DNA of 64,000 bases from Burkholderia cepacia ATCC 25416 (GTDB taxonomy: Bacteria; Pseudomonadota; Gammaproteobacteria; Burkholderiales; Burkholderiaceae). The notes under the pieces were generated by a model. The model was not told where the DNA came from and searched no databases. It worked only from the letters and a program-made list of their open reading frames with translations. Position 1 is the first letter of the stretch, and each line of letters begins with the position of its first letter. Below, in pieces: positions 7,310-17,082 of the stretch. Made by a program: the position numbers and the translations under genes. Location: positions 806,001-870,000 of the forward strand of contig NZ_CP012981.1 in the NCBI RefSeq assembly GCF_001411495.1, written 5' to 3'.

Positions 7310-8068
7310 TCAGAACACCGGCACGCCCTGCGCGAGCGTCGAGATGAACTTCGCGGTGCGCGGATCGCGCGGGCCGCCGAACAGGTCGCGCGATGCACCG
7401 GCCTCGACCACGCGCCCTTCCGCGAGAAACACCGCGTCGTGCGCGATCGACGCGGCCAGGCGCAGGTCGTGCGTCGCCATCAGCATCGTCGTGCCTTCGC
7501 GCGCGAGCTGGCGCAGCACCTCGACGACTTCGACGGACAGCTCCGGATCGAGTGCCGACGTCGGCTCGTCGCACAGCAGCACCTGCGGCGACGGCGCAAG
7601 CGCACGTGCGATCGCGACGCGTTGCTGCTGGCCGCCCGACAGCGTGCCGGGCCACGCGTCGGCCTTGTTCGCGATACCGACCTTCTCGAGCAGCGCGAGC
7701 GCGCGTTCGCGGGCCCGTTCGCGCGGCCAGCGCTGCACGGTGACGAGCCCTTCCATCACGTTCTGCACGACGCTCAGGTGCGGAAACAGCTGAAAGTTCT
7801 GGAACACCATGCCGGTCTGGCGGCGCACCGCGAATACGGCGTCGCGCGCCGGCCGGTGCGCCGGCGAGAAGTCGATGCGGGCGTCGCCGACCGTCAGCGA
7901 ACCTGCCTCGGGTACTTCGAGCAGGTTCACGCAACGCAGCAACGTGCTCTTGCCGCTGCCGGACGGCCCGATCAGCGCCGTCACGCTGCCGGGCTGCAAG
8001 GCGAGGTCGATCCCGTGCAACACGCGCTGCGTGCCGAACGACTTGTCGATGCGTTCGAGCCGGATCAT
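7310..8068 (-). CDS. Polar amino-acid ABC transporter ATPase (cystine/GlnQ type)
   Basis: The 252-residue protein has a complete ABC ATPase: Walker A GPSGSGKST, Q-loop MVFQNFQLFPH, signature LSGGQQQR, Walker B VLLCDEPTSALDPE and H-loop ATHD. It belongs to the GlnQ/HisP/TcyC group that powers import of polar amino acids. Its start overlaps the permease stop (ATGA), and it is the last gene of a binding protein-permease-ATPase operon. The binding protein and YecS-like permease suggest L-cystine as substrate, but ligand prediction from sequence is uncertain. Confidence 0.9.
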   Translation of the reverse strand: MIRLERIDKSFGTQRVLHGIDLALQPGSVTALIGPSGSGKSTLLRCVNLLEVPEAGSLTVGDARIDFSPAHRPARDAVFAVRRQTGMVFQNFQLFPHLSVVQNVMEGLVTVQRWPRERARERALALLEKVGIANKADAWPGTLSGGQQQRVAIARALAPSPQVLLCDEPTSALDPELSVEVVEVLRQLAREGTTMLMATHDLRLAASIAHDAVFLAEGRVVEAGASRDLFGGPRDPRTAKFISTLAQGVPVF

Positions 8069-8745
8069 CGCAACTCCGCCTGGAACAGCGCGTGACGGCC
8101 GAAGCGGGTTTCGAGGCGACGCTGCAGCGTGGACAGCACCGAACTGAGCAGCAGATAGATCAGCGCGGCTTCCGTATAGAGGATCATCGGTTCGTAGGTC
8201 ACGGCCGCGATCCGCTGCGCGGCCTGGAAGATCTCCGGCACGGTCAGCACGGCCGCGAGCGACGTGTCCTTCACCAGCGAAATGAACGAATTCGACAAAG
8301 CCGGCAGCGCGACGCGCGCGGCCTGCGGCAGGATCGCGCGGCGCAGCGCCTGCGGGCGCGTCATCGCCATCGAGTACGCGGCCTCCCACTGCCCCTTCGG
8401 AATCGATTCGATCACGCCGCGGATCACCTCCGCGTTGTACGCGCCGACGTTCAGCGAGAAGCCGATCACGGCGGCCGTCAGCGGATCGAGCACGATGCCG
8501 ACGCTCGGCAGGCCGTAGAAGATCACGAACAGCTGCACGAGCAGCGGCGAGCCGCGAAACAGCCAGATGTAGAACCGCACGGCGGCCTGCGCCCAGCGCG
8601 GCCCGAACAGCCGCACGAGCGCCGCGCCGAACGCGAGCAGCAGACCGATCGCGAACGACGCGAGCGTGAGCGGAACCGTGAACACGAGCCCCGCGACGAG
8701 CAGGGGCTTCAGCGATTCCGCCATCAGGTGAAGCCAGGCCGGCAT
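8065..8745 (-). CDS. Amino-acid ABC transporter permease (YecS/TcyB type)
   Basis: The 226-residue polytopic membrane protein belongs to the HisM/GlnM single-permease family. The core is WLFRGSPLLVQLFVIFYGLPSVGI, then the cytoplasmic EAA loop (GQWEAAYSMAMTRPQALRRAILPQAARVALPALSNSFI) that docks on the ATPase. Several strongly hydrophobic segments span the rest. It lies 14 bp after the binding-protein gene and overlaps the ATPase gene, giving tight translational coupling. A homodimer would form the channel. Confidence 0.9.
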   Translation of the reverse strand: MPAWLHLMAESLKPLLVAGLVFTVPLTLASFAIGLLLAFGAALVRLFGPRWAQAAVRFYIWLFRGSPLLVQLFVIFYGLPSVGIVLDPLTAAVIGFSLNVGAYNAEVIRGVIESIPKGQWEAAYSMAMTRPQALRRAILPQAARVALPALSNSFISLVKDTSLAAVLTVPEIFQAAQRIAAVTYEPMILYTEAALIYLLLSSVLSTLQRRLETRFGRHALFQAELR

Positions 8746-8759
8746 CGTTCAGCCTCGCG

Positions 8760-9542
8760 TCACGGCTGCGACACGTCGCGGCCGAAATACTTCTGCGAGA
8801 TCTTCGCGTAGGTGCCGTCGGCCTTGATGTCCGCGAGCGCCTTGTCGATCGCGGCCACCAGCGCGGGGCTGCCCTTGCGCAGCAGCACGCCCGATGCATC
8901 GCTGGCGCCGCCCGCGTCGGTCGCCGCGATCTTCAGTTTCGCGTCCGGCTTGTGCTTGCGGAAATCGAGGTACGACAGCGAATCGTTGATCGTCGCGTCG
9001 ACGCGCCCCGAGCTCAGCAGGTCGATCGATTCGTTGAAGCCCTGCACCGGCACGACGTCCGCGCCATGCGCGGCCGCGAGCTTGCCGAAATTGCTGGTGA
9101 GCGTGTTCGCGGACTTCTTGCCCTTCAGGTCGTCGAACGAGCGGATCGTCGTGTTGTCCGCGCGCACGATCAGCACCGCGCGCGACGTGATGTACGGCGT
9201 GGAGAAATCGTATTTCGCCTTGCGTGCGTCGGTGATCGACACTTCGTTGACGACCGCGTCGTAGCGGTTCACGTCGAGGCCCGCGATCAACCCGTCCCAC
9301 TTGCCTTCGACGAACTGCGGCTTCACGCCGAGACGCTGCGCGATCGCGGTCGCGATGTCGACGTCGAAGCCCGTCAGCTTGCCGGTCTCGTCGTGGTACG
9401 TGAACGGCGCGTACGTCCCTTCGGTACCGACCCGGAACACGCCGGACGACTTGATCTGAGACAGGTCGTCGGCAGCCAGTGCGCTCGTGACCGAAACGGC
9501 CTGCAGCATGGCGACGACCAGGATGAAGCGAAGGATTTTCAT
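8760..9542 (-). CDS. Periplasmic amino-acid-binding protein (cystine-type)
   Basis: The 260-residue protein begins with a Sec signal peptide (MKILRFILVVAMLQAVSVTSALA, cleavage after ALA). A family-3 solute-binding fold follows: IKSSGVFRVGTEGTYAPFTYHDETGKLTGFDVDIATAIAQRLG and the hinge region YDFSTPYITSRAVLIV. GTEGTYAPFT and the YDAVVNEV segment resemble the cystine-binding FliY/TcyJ group. It is the first gene of the three-gene transporter operon. The ATG at 9542 is chosen because the signal peptide starts there; a longer in-frame start at 9638 would bury it. Confidence 0.9.
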   Translation of the reverse strand: MKILRFILVVAMLQAVSVTSALAADDLSQIKSSGVFRVGTEGTYAPFTYHDETGKLTGFDVDIATAIAQRLGVKPQFVEGKWDGLIAGLDVNRYDAVVNEVSITDARKAKYDFSTPYITSRAVLIVRADNTTIRSFDDLKGKKSANTLTSNFGKLAAAHGADVVPVQGFNESIDLLSSGRVDATINDSLSYLDFRKHKPDAKLKIAATDAGGASDASGVLLRKGSPALVAAIDKALADIKADGTYAKISQKYFGRDVSQP

Positions 9543-9712
9543 GGTGCGGACCCCGAATGATTGGAGGGATTGATCCCGAGGCACGCGCGTGCCGTTCGAG
9601 AAGTCCGCGAATTCTACCGACGCGTCGATGCACGGCAAAAATGCAAATCGGCTATCGATATGAGCCGATCGAATAACGCGTCGATCAACGCGCCGCTCAA
9701 CGCACCGATCGA

Positions 9713-9744
9713 CGCGCGCACCGGCCGCGAAACCGGTGCGCGCG
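9713..9744 (-). terminator. Strong stem-loop after phnY
   Basis: Twelve perfectly paired bases (CGCGCGCACCGG / CCGGTGCGCGCG) around an 8-nt loop, 14 bp beyond the phnY stop. The T-run is missing, so termination is likely but not certain. Confidence 0.5.
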
Positions 9745-9757
9745 GCTTACACACCGC

Positions 9758-11212
9758 TTACCACGGCAGCGAATACGTCTTCGTATTCGTGAAGCTCTTC
9801 ATCGCTTCCTGCACGCCTTCCTTGTACCCCAGCCCCGAATCCTTCACGCCGCCGAACGGCGTCAGCTCGAGCCGGTAGCCCGGCACTTCGCGCACGTTCA
9901 CGCTGCCGACTTCCAGTTCGGTGATGAAGCGCGTGATGTGATCGAAGCGGTTCGTGCACACCGACGACGACAGCGCATAGTCGGTGCTGTTCGACATCCG
10001 GATCGCTTCGTCGATGTCGCGGAAGCGCATGATCGGCGACACGGGCCCGAACGTCTCGTATTTCACGAGCGGCATGTCGGGCGTCACGCGATCGATCACC
10101 GTCGGCGAATACAGCGCGCCGTCGCGCACGTTGCCGACCAGCAGCCGCGCTCCGCGCGCGATCGCGTCGTTCACCTGTTGCTCGCAGAACTTCGCGGCCG
10201 CTTCGTCGATCACCGTGCCCATGTCCACCGACGGATCGGCCGGATTGCCGTACGACCACGCGCACGTTTTTTCGACGACCAGTTCGGTGAAGCGATCGGC
10301 CACCGACTCGTGCACGAGCATCCGCTTGATCGCGGTGCAGCGCTGCCCCGAGTTCCTGTACGAACCCGACACCGCGAGCGTGCTCGCTTCGTCGAGATCG
10401 GCGTCTTCCATCACGATGATCGGATCGTTGCCGCCGAGTTCGAGCACCGCGCGCCGGTAGCCCATCCGCGCCGCGATCGATTTGCCGATCGATACGCCGC
10501 CCGTGAACGTGATGAGGTCGATCGCCGGGTTCGTGATCAGCTCGTCGGCGATTTCCTTCGGGTCGCCGGTGATCACCTGCAGCATCTGCGGCGGCAGGCC
10601 GGCTTCGTACAGGATGTCCGCGAACAGGTAGCACGACAGCGGCACCTTCTCGGACGGCTTCACGACGATCCGGTTGTTGGTCGCGATCGACGGCACGATC
10701 TTGTGCGCGACCTGGTTCATCGGGTGGTTGAACGGCGTGATCGCCGAAATCACGCCGAGCAGCGGATCGCGCTGCGTGTACACGCGACGCTTCTTGCCGT
10801 GCGGGGTCAGGTCGCACGAGAAGATCTGCCCGTCGTCCTTCAGCACTTCACCGGCGCCGAACGTCAGCACGTCGGCCACGCGGCCCGCCTCGTACGTCGA
10901 ATCCTTGATGCACAGCCCGGCCTCGGCGGTGATCAGCGCCGCGATCTCCGCCGTGCGCGCACGCACGATGTCGGCCGCGCGGCGCAGGATCGCCGCGCGA
11001 TCGTGGCGCGTGAGCGCCGGCCGGTATGCACGCGCGACCGCGAACGCGCGCCGCACGTCGTCGAGCGTCGCCTTCGGCACGGTGCCGACCAGCGCACCGT
11101 CGTACGGGTTGCGCACTTCGATCACCGCGTCCCGATGAATCCGTTCGCCGTCGATTCGCAGTGCTTCGCGACGAATCTCGCGGACGTCCGTCGATGCTGC
11201 AATGGCGTTCAT
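9758..11212 (-). CDS. phnY: Phosphonoacetaldehyde dehydrogenase
   Basis: The 484-residue NAD-dependent aldehyde dehydrogenase contains the catalytic Glu in LELGGNDP, the catalytic Cys in NSGQRCTAIKR and the cofactor segment ITFTGGVSIGKSI. The sequence and its pairing with phosphonoacetate hydrolase point to PhnY, which oxidises phosphonoacetaldehyde to phosphonoacetate in 2-aminoethylphosphonate breakdown. AAGGGGA upstream selects the ATG at 11212. It is 29 bp downstream of phnA in the same operon. The transaminase phnW, which makes the aldehyde, is not in the window. Confidence 0.9.
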   Translation of the reverse strand: MNAIAASTDVREIRREALRIDGERIHRDAVIEVRNPYDGALVGTVPKATLDDVRRAFAVARAYRPALTRHDRAAILRRAADIVRARTAEIAALITAEAGLCIKDSTYEAGRVADVLTFGAGEVLKDDGQIFSCDLTPHGKKRRVYTQRDPLLGVISAITPFNHPMNQVAHKIVPSIATNNRIVVKPSEKVPLSCYLFADILYEAGLPPQMLQVITGDPKEIADELITNPAIDLITFTGGVSIGKSIAARMGYRRAVLELGGNDPIIVMEDADLDEASTLAVSGSYRNSGQRCTAIKRMLVHESVADRFTELVVEKTCAWSYGNPADPSVDMGTVIDEAAAKFCEQQVNDAIARGARLLVGNVRDGALYSPTVIDRVTPDMPLVKYETFGPVSPIMRFRDIDEAIRMSNSTDYALSSSVCTNRFDHITRFITELEVGSVNVREVPGYRLELTPFGGVKDSGLGYKEGVQEAMKSFTNTKTYSLPW

Positions 11213-11241
11213 GAGTGTGTCCCCTTGCGGATGCGTACGCA

Positions 11242-12561
<1,320 letters not shown>

Positions 12562-12576
12562 TTAAAATTGATGATC

Positions 12577-12591
12577 TGTTGATTGTCAACA
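12577..12591. promoter_or_regulatory. Candidate GntR operator upstream of phnA
   Basis: TGTTGA-TTG-TCAACA is a perfect 6-3-6 palindrome in the divergent region between phnA and the permease remnant. Its right part, ATTGTCAACA, recurs at 14554-14563 upstream of the GntR gene. Confidence 0.5.
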
Positions 12592-12688
12592 ACATGCAGA
12601 CGACAGAAAGCAAAACAACGCAGCAGCAAGAGGGCTGGTCTCCACTCATCCGCCGTGTGCCGCGGCGCCACTGTCAAGGGGTCTGAAG

Positions 12689-13262
12689 ATGAACGAAGTG
12701 CCGGTAAACAGGCGTTTGGATGCATGGCCGGCGGGCGCGGCCCGTCTCGCGCTGGCCACGCTGATGTCGCTGTTCCTGCTCCTGCCGCTCGCGCTCGTCG
12801 TGCAGAAATGCTTCGTCGATGCCGACGGCCGATTCGTCGGCGCGCACAATTTCGTCGATTACCTCGAGGACGGCGGCGTGCTGCGCTCGATGCTGCATTC
12901 GCTGACGGTCGGCGCGCTCGTCACGATGATCGTCGTGCCGATGGCGTTCATGTTCACGTTCGCGTATGCGTTGACGCGCTCGTACATGCCGCTGAAGAAC
13001 GCCGCGCGCCCGATCGCGCTCTTGCCGCTGCTCGCGCCGACGCTGTTGTCCTCGACGTTGTTCATCTACCGGTTCGGCAACGCGGGGCTGCTGAAGCCGC
13101 TGCTGCACGGCCATTCGATCTACGGGCTGCCGGGCATCGTGCTGAGCAGGGTGTCCGCGTCATTCCCGCACGTGCCGATGATCCTCGTCACCGCGCTGTC
13201 GCTGGCCGACGGCCGGCTCTACGAGGCCGGCGACGCGATGGGCACGCGCCGCCTGCGCCACT
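12689..13262 (+). pseudogene. Truncated 2-aminoethylphosphonate ABC permease
   Basis: The frame begins normally (AAGGGG before ATG 12689) and gives membrane segments of the binding-protein-dependent permease fold. After ...SLADGRLYEAGDAMGTR, in the middle of the cytoplasmic EAA loop, similarity ends and the frame runs about 14 unrelated residues to a stop at 13303. Full-length 2-AEP permeases of this type are about 550 residues with two such modules, so roughly two thirds is missing. A deletion that also removed the rest of the transport genes is the simplest explanation. Identification rests on sequence feel and on the neighbouring phnA, phnY and GntR genes. Confidence 0.75.
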
Positions 13263-13299
13263 CGAAACGCCTGATTGGAATCCGACGATATCCCAAAAA

Positions 13300-13572
13300 A
13301 TGATGCGCCTTCTGTTATTCGCCGCACTCACCATGACGATCGGTGCGTGCTCGAAATATAAAGACGAGAAGTGGACAGCGCTTCAGAACATGCCTGCGTT
13401 TGCCGAGCCAAACGACGATAGAACCCAGCCGATCTTTACGGTCAGGAAAGGTGAATCCTGTGTTCCATTGACGGATCGTGTTGCCAAAATTTACGCATAC
13501 ACACAAGTGCACTGCGAATCCGGCACGGGCTGGGTTCTGGACGATGCCTTTGATAAACGACGCGGCAAATGA
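13300..13572 (+). CDS. Small lipoprotein, SH3-like
   Basis: The 90-residue protein starts with a lipoprotein signal (MMRLLLFAALTMTIGAC, lipobox IGAC). The mature part, ending VHCESGTGWVLDDAFDK, has the turn-rich look of a bacterial SH3-like domain, and two further Cys residues could form a disulfide. The base composition is lower in GC than in the flanks, and the gene abuts the truncated permease, so it marks the other side of the deletion or insertion. Function unknown. The second ATG (13303) is an equal alternative start. Confidence 0.65.
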   Translation: MMRLLLFAALTMTIGACSKYKDEKWTALQNMPAFAEPNDDRTQPIFTVRKGESCVPLTDRVAKIYAYTQVHCESGTGWVLDDAFDKRRGK

Positions 13573-13746
13573 TCGCCTGCCGGCGATCCTTGCATTCAGC
13601 CCGCGCGCCCTCGATTTCGACCGGAGCTACGCCTGTCCGATGCGACAAGCAAGCCAGCCGAAACTCGCCATGCAAGAACGGAAGGCGGTGAGCGCCCGGT
13701 CAACGCTCTTTCGTCATCAATGTGCGATGACGCGCACCGCCCCCAC

Positions 13747-14472
13747 TCACGCGCCGGCCTTCTCCCGCGCCGCCTTGCCCGTCGCGGGCAGCCCCTGCTC
13801 GTGCGTACGGCGCATCCGCGCAAGGCCATGCGAAACGTGCTCGCGCACCAGCGCGACCGCCTGCTCCTCGTCGCCCCGTGCGAGCGCCTGCACGATCTTG
13901 TCGTGCTCGGCGGCGGACACCGCGATCGCGTCTTCCTCGGCCTCGATCGCGGCCTGGCGCAGCAGCCCGAGCTGGCGCACCAGCCGGCGGTAGGTATCGG
14001 TGAGGTGCGTATTGCCGACGCCGACGACCATCGCGTCGTGGAACTGCACGTTCAGCTCCGTATAGCGCGTGACGTCGTGGGACTTCGCGGCGTCCTTCAT
14101 CGACTGGATGATGCCCTTCAGCACCTTCAGCGTGTCGGGCGAGATGCGCTTCGCGAGCGCGCGCGCGACCGACTCGTCGAGCATCGCGCGCACTTCGTAG
14201 ATCTCCTCGGCCTCGCGCAGCGGCACGACGCGCACCGTCACGCCGCGGTTCTTCTCGTTACGCAGCAGGCCGGCCTGTTCGAGCGCCCGGAACGCTTCGC
14301 GCACGGGGCCGCGCGACACGTTCAGCCGGGTCGCGATCTCGACTTCGTTGAGCTTCTCGCCGGGTGCGTATTCGCCGGAGACGATCGCGCGCTCGAGCAT
14401 GTCCTGGACGATCATCGCGAGCGACTGGCTTTGCAGGAGTTCGATGGCGCTGAGCGCGTTCGGGGCTGTCAT
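13747..14472 (-). CDS. GntR/FCD regulator of phosphonate use
   Basis: The 241-residue protein has an N-terminal GntR winged helix (LERAIVSGEYAPGEKLNEVEIATRLNVSRGPVREAFRALEQAGLL) and a C-terminal all-helical FCD ligand domain with the metal-binding pattern of Asp/His residues (RAMLDES, NVQFHDAMV, EHDKIVQAL, REHVSHG). It resembles the regulator associated with 2-aminoethylphosphonate gene clusters. Its own upstream region has an ATTGTCAACA motif that also lies in the phnA operator. This suggests it controls phnA-phnY and itself, with a phosphonate as effector (inference). Confidence 0.85.
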   Translation of the reverse strand: MTAPNALSAIELLQSQSLAMIVQDMLERAIVSGEYAPGEKLNEVEIATRLNVSRGPVREAFRALEQAGLLRNEKNRGVTVRVVPLREAEEIYEVRAMLDESVARALAKRISPDTLKVLKGIIQSMKDAAKSHDVTRYTELNVQFHDAMVVGVGNTHLTDTYRRLVRQLGLLRQAAIEAEEDAIAVSAAEHDKIVQALARGDEEQAVALVREHVSHGLARMRRTHEQGLPATGKAAREKAGA

Positions 14473-14553
14473 GGTCGGGCAGGCAGCAAGGCTGCGGTAG
14501 GGAACGAGGGCGCCATATCGGCGAATGATCCTTGTATATCCTCGGCCCGACAC

Positions 14554-14564
14554 ATTGTCAACAG
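14554..14564. promoter_or_regulatory. ATTGTCAACAG motif upstream of GntR gene
   Basis: Shares the ten bases ATTGTCAACA with the perfect palindrome at 12577-12591. Here only the right half-site is conserved. Confidence 0.35.
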
Positions 14565-14678
14565 TTTTCAGTTTCCAAAAGCCAATCCCACGTACCGGGA
14601 TGCAATCGGGATGCAGCCGGCAGGCGGTGCTCGCGCGGCGGGCCGACCTCACCCGCATCGCGCGACGCGTGACGGCCG

Positions 14679-16853
14679 TCAGGCCGTCGCGTGCTTCACC
14701 GGCCCCGGATCGCTGTGGCTCGGCCGGCCCGTCTCGACGTGGCCCGCGAAGCGGCGCACGACCTTGTCGTCGCCGCCGCGCAGCGTCGTCGCGGTAATCG
14801 TCAGATCGTACCAGCCGTGGCTCGACGACAGCGCGAAGTGATCCTCGACGCGTTCGCCCGGTTCCAGCGTGTAGGTGCGCGCATGCGCATGGCTGTACGC
14901 GTTGTCGACCGTCACGCGGCAGGTTGCGCGCCCGCTGTTGCGCAGTTGCAGGTACACGTGACGGTTGCGCACGTCGTAGCCGATCCGCGCTTCGGGGTTC
15001 GCGTGCCGCCCGTCGGCCGCGAGCCGCGTGTTGCCCTGGAACTCGCACAGATAGCCGTTCGGGCCGTATGCCGCGAGATGGTAATCGCCGCGTGCAGCCG
15101 ACGTGTTCCACGTGTCGACGAAGCGATCGTGCGCGGACACCGCATAACGACGCGGCGGCGTTGCCGGATTGCGGCGGTCGTACACGTAGAACGCCGCACC
15201 CGCGTCGCCAGTGTTCGCGAAGTCGAGCGACACGCTGTCGTCATGGCCGCTCACGCGGCTGTGCACGAACAGCTCGTACGGCAGCGCCCGCGCCGGCCGC
15301 GTGCCGGGTTCCTGCGCCGGCATCGCCTGCTGCGCGGGCACCTGGTACGCCTGGCCAGCCGTCGCGATGTGCTGCGGCACCGTGAAGCTCACCGTGCGCG
15401 TGTCGGGGCGCGCGGAGAAGTCGAATGCCGACGTGAGGTCGCCGCAGATCGAGCGGCGCCACGCGCTGATGTTCGGCTCCTTCACGCCGAAGCGTGCTTC
15501 GAGGAAACGCAGCACCGACGTATGGTCGAACGTCTCCGAGCAGACCCAGCCGCCCTTCGTCCACGGCGAGATGATGATCAGCGGCACGCGCGGCCCGAGG
15601 CCGATCGGCTGGATGCCGCCCGGGTCCGCGCCCGGCACGAGCGGGCTCATTTCGCCCGGGTACCTGTTCAGGTCGAGCAGCTCGTCGCCGAGATTCGACA
15701 GCAGGTTCGACGACACGATGCCCTGGCCGCCCACGCCGCTCGTGACCGGCGGCACCGGCGGCACGACGTGATCGAACAGCCCGTCGTTCTCGTCGTAGTT
15801 GAGGATGAACACCGTCTTCGCCCACACCTCCGGGTTCGACGTCAGCGCCTCGAGCACCATGTTGATGTAGAACGCGCCGTCGGTCGGCGACGCCTGCGGG
15901 TGCTCGCTGTACTTGTACGGCGCGACGATCCACGACACCTGCGGCAGCCGGTTCGCCTGCACGTCGGCCTTCAGCTCGGCGAGCGTGTGGTCCGACGCGC
16001 CCTTGTCGACCAGCGGGCCGCTCGCGCCTTCCTTCACCTGGAACTTCTTGAAGAACATCAGCGAGTTGTCGGTGTAGTTGTCGGTCGGGTCGCCCGGGAT
16101 GCCCGTGCCGCCCTGGTACACCTTCCAGCTGATCTTCGCGTGCTCGAGGCGCTCGGCGTAGGTCGTCCACGTGTAGCCGTTCACGTCGTCGCGCTCGCCG
16201 ATGCCCGGGCCGTTCGGCGGGGTGCCGTAGATGTTGCGCGGGTCGACCGTGCCGGTCCACAGGTAGATGCGGTTCGGCGCGGTGTCGGCGTGCGCGGAGC
16301 AGAAGTACGAATCGCAGATCGTGAACGCGTCGGCCAGTGCGTAGTGGTACGTGAGGTCCTGGCGCTTCAGGTAGCCCATCGTCAGCACGTCCTGCTTCTG
16401 GTTCACCCACTGGTCCCACTGGCCGTTGTTCCAGGACAGGTGGCCGCTGCTCCAGCCGTGGTTGGTGCCCGGCTGGAATTCGGTCGTCTGCTTCGGATCG
16501 AGGTAGAACGGCAGCACGTACGGCGCCGACGGATCGAGGCCGCGCGAATGGTAGTTCTTCGTGAACACCGATGCCGGCGGCTGCTGCCACACCGGTGCGC
16601 CGCTCGGCAGCAGATGCGGGCGCGGGTCGTTGAAGCCGCGCACGCCGCGCAGCCCGCCGAAGTAATGGTCGAACGAACGGTTTTCCTGCATGAAGATCAC
16701 GACGTGCTCGACGTCGCGGATCGTGCCCGTGCGGTAGGCGGCCGGCATCGCCAGCGCATTGCGGATCGCGGGCGGGAAGCCCGCGTAGGCGGCCATCGCA
16801 CCGGCCGACTGCGCGGCGAGGCGCAGGAAATCGCGTCGATTGTTCGAAGACAT
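14679..16853 (-). CDS. plcN: Phosphocholine-specific phospholipase C
   Basis: The 724-residue protein starts with a twin-arginine signal (NNRRDFLRLAAQSAGAMAAYAG), so it is folded before export. The catalytic domain shows IFMQENRSFDHYFGGLRGVRGF, DQWVNQKQDVLTMGY, DAFTICDSYFCS and FILNYDENDGLFDHVVPP. These are conserved metal and nucleophile regions of the phosphocholine-preferring phospholipase C family (acid-phosphatase superfamily). Two C-terminal DUF756 beta domains follow. It hydrolyses phosphatidylcholine or sphingomyelin to diacylglycerol and phosphocholine. Whether it is the haemolytic or non-haemolytic type cannot be settled from sequence alone. A LysR gene is divergent. Confidence 0.9.
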   Translation of the reverse strand: MSSNNRRDFLRLAAQSAGAMAAYAGFPPAIRNALAMPAAYRTGTIRDVEHVVIFMQENRSFDHYFGGLRGVRGFNDPRPHLLPSGAPVWQQPPASVFTKNYHSRGLDPSAPYVLPFYLDPKQTTEFQPGTNHGWSSGHLSWNNGQWDQWVNQKQDVLTMGYLKRQDLTYHYALADAFTICDSYFCSAHADTAPNRIYLWTGTVDPRNIYGTPPNGPGIGERDDVNGYTWTTYAERLEHAKISWKVYQGGTGIPGDPTDNYTDNSLMFFKKFQVKEGASGPLVDKGASDHTLAELKADVQANRLPQVSWIVAPYKYSEHPQASPTDGAFYINMVLEALTSNPEVWAKTVFILNYDENDGLFDHVVPPVPPVTSGVGGQGIVSSNLLSNLGDELLDLNRYPGEMSPLVPGADPGGIQPIGLGPRVPLIIISPWTKGGWVCSETFDHTSVLRFLEARFGVKEPNISAWRRSICGDLTSAFDFSARPDTRTVSFTVPQHIATAGQAYQVPAQQAMPAQEPGTRPARALPYELFVHSRVSGHDDSVSLDFANTGDAGAAFYVYDRRNPATPPRRYAVSAHDRFVDTWNTSAARGDYHLAAYGPNGYLCEFQGNTRLAADGRHANPEARIGYDVRNRHVYLQLRNSGRATCRVTVDNAYSHAHARTYTLEPGERVEDHFALSSSHGWYDLTITATTLRGGDDKVVRRFAGHVETGRPSHSDPGPVKHATA

Positions 16854-17082
16854 GAAGGGAACCCTGTTGTCGGTAGGAGTGGGGCGCCGGTCGAGCGGGG
16901 CCGGCGGTCGGTGTGTTACGCGCTATTACCCCGCACCGGCATGTCCCGGCCGTGACCGGTTCCAGCAGGTTTCTTGCGCTCACCCCCAGCTTTTTTTCGA
17001 AGCGGCGCACGACGCGCCTTTCATGCGGCCGACACACGCATGCGCTACGCTGACGCGCGATGAAGAGGGGAGAAGCCGAGTC

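Noticed and set aside
14691..16955. Long plus-strand frame opposite the phospholipase C gene
   Set aside because: It is a GC-rich antisense shadow: Arg/Val/His-rich, no domain, no ribosome site. The minus strand encodes a complete, recognisable enzyme.
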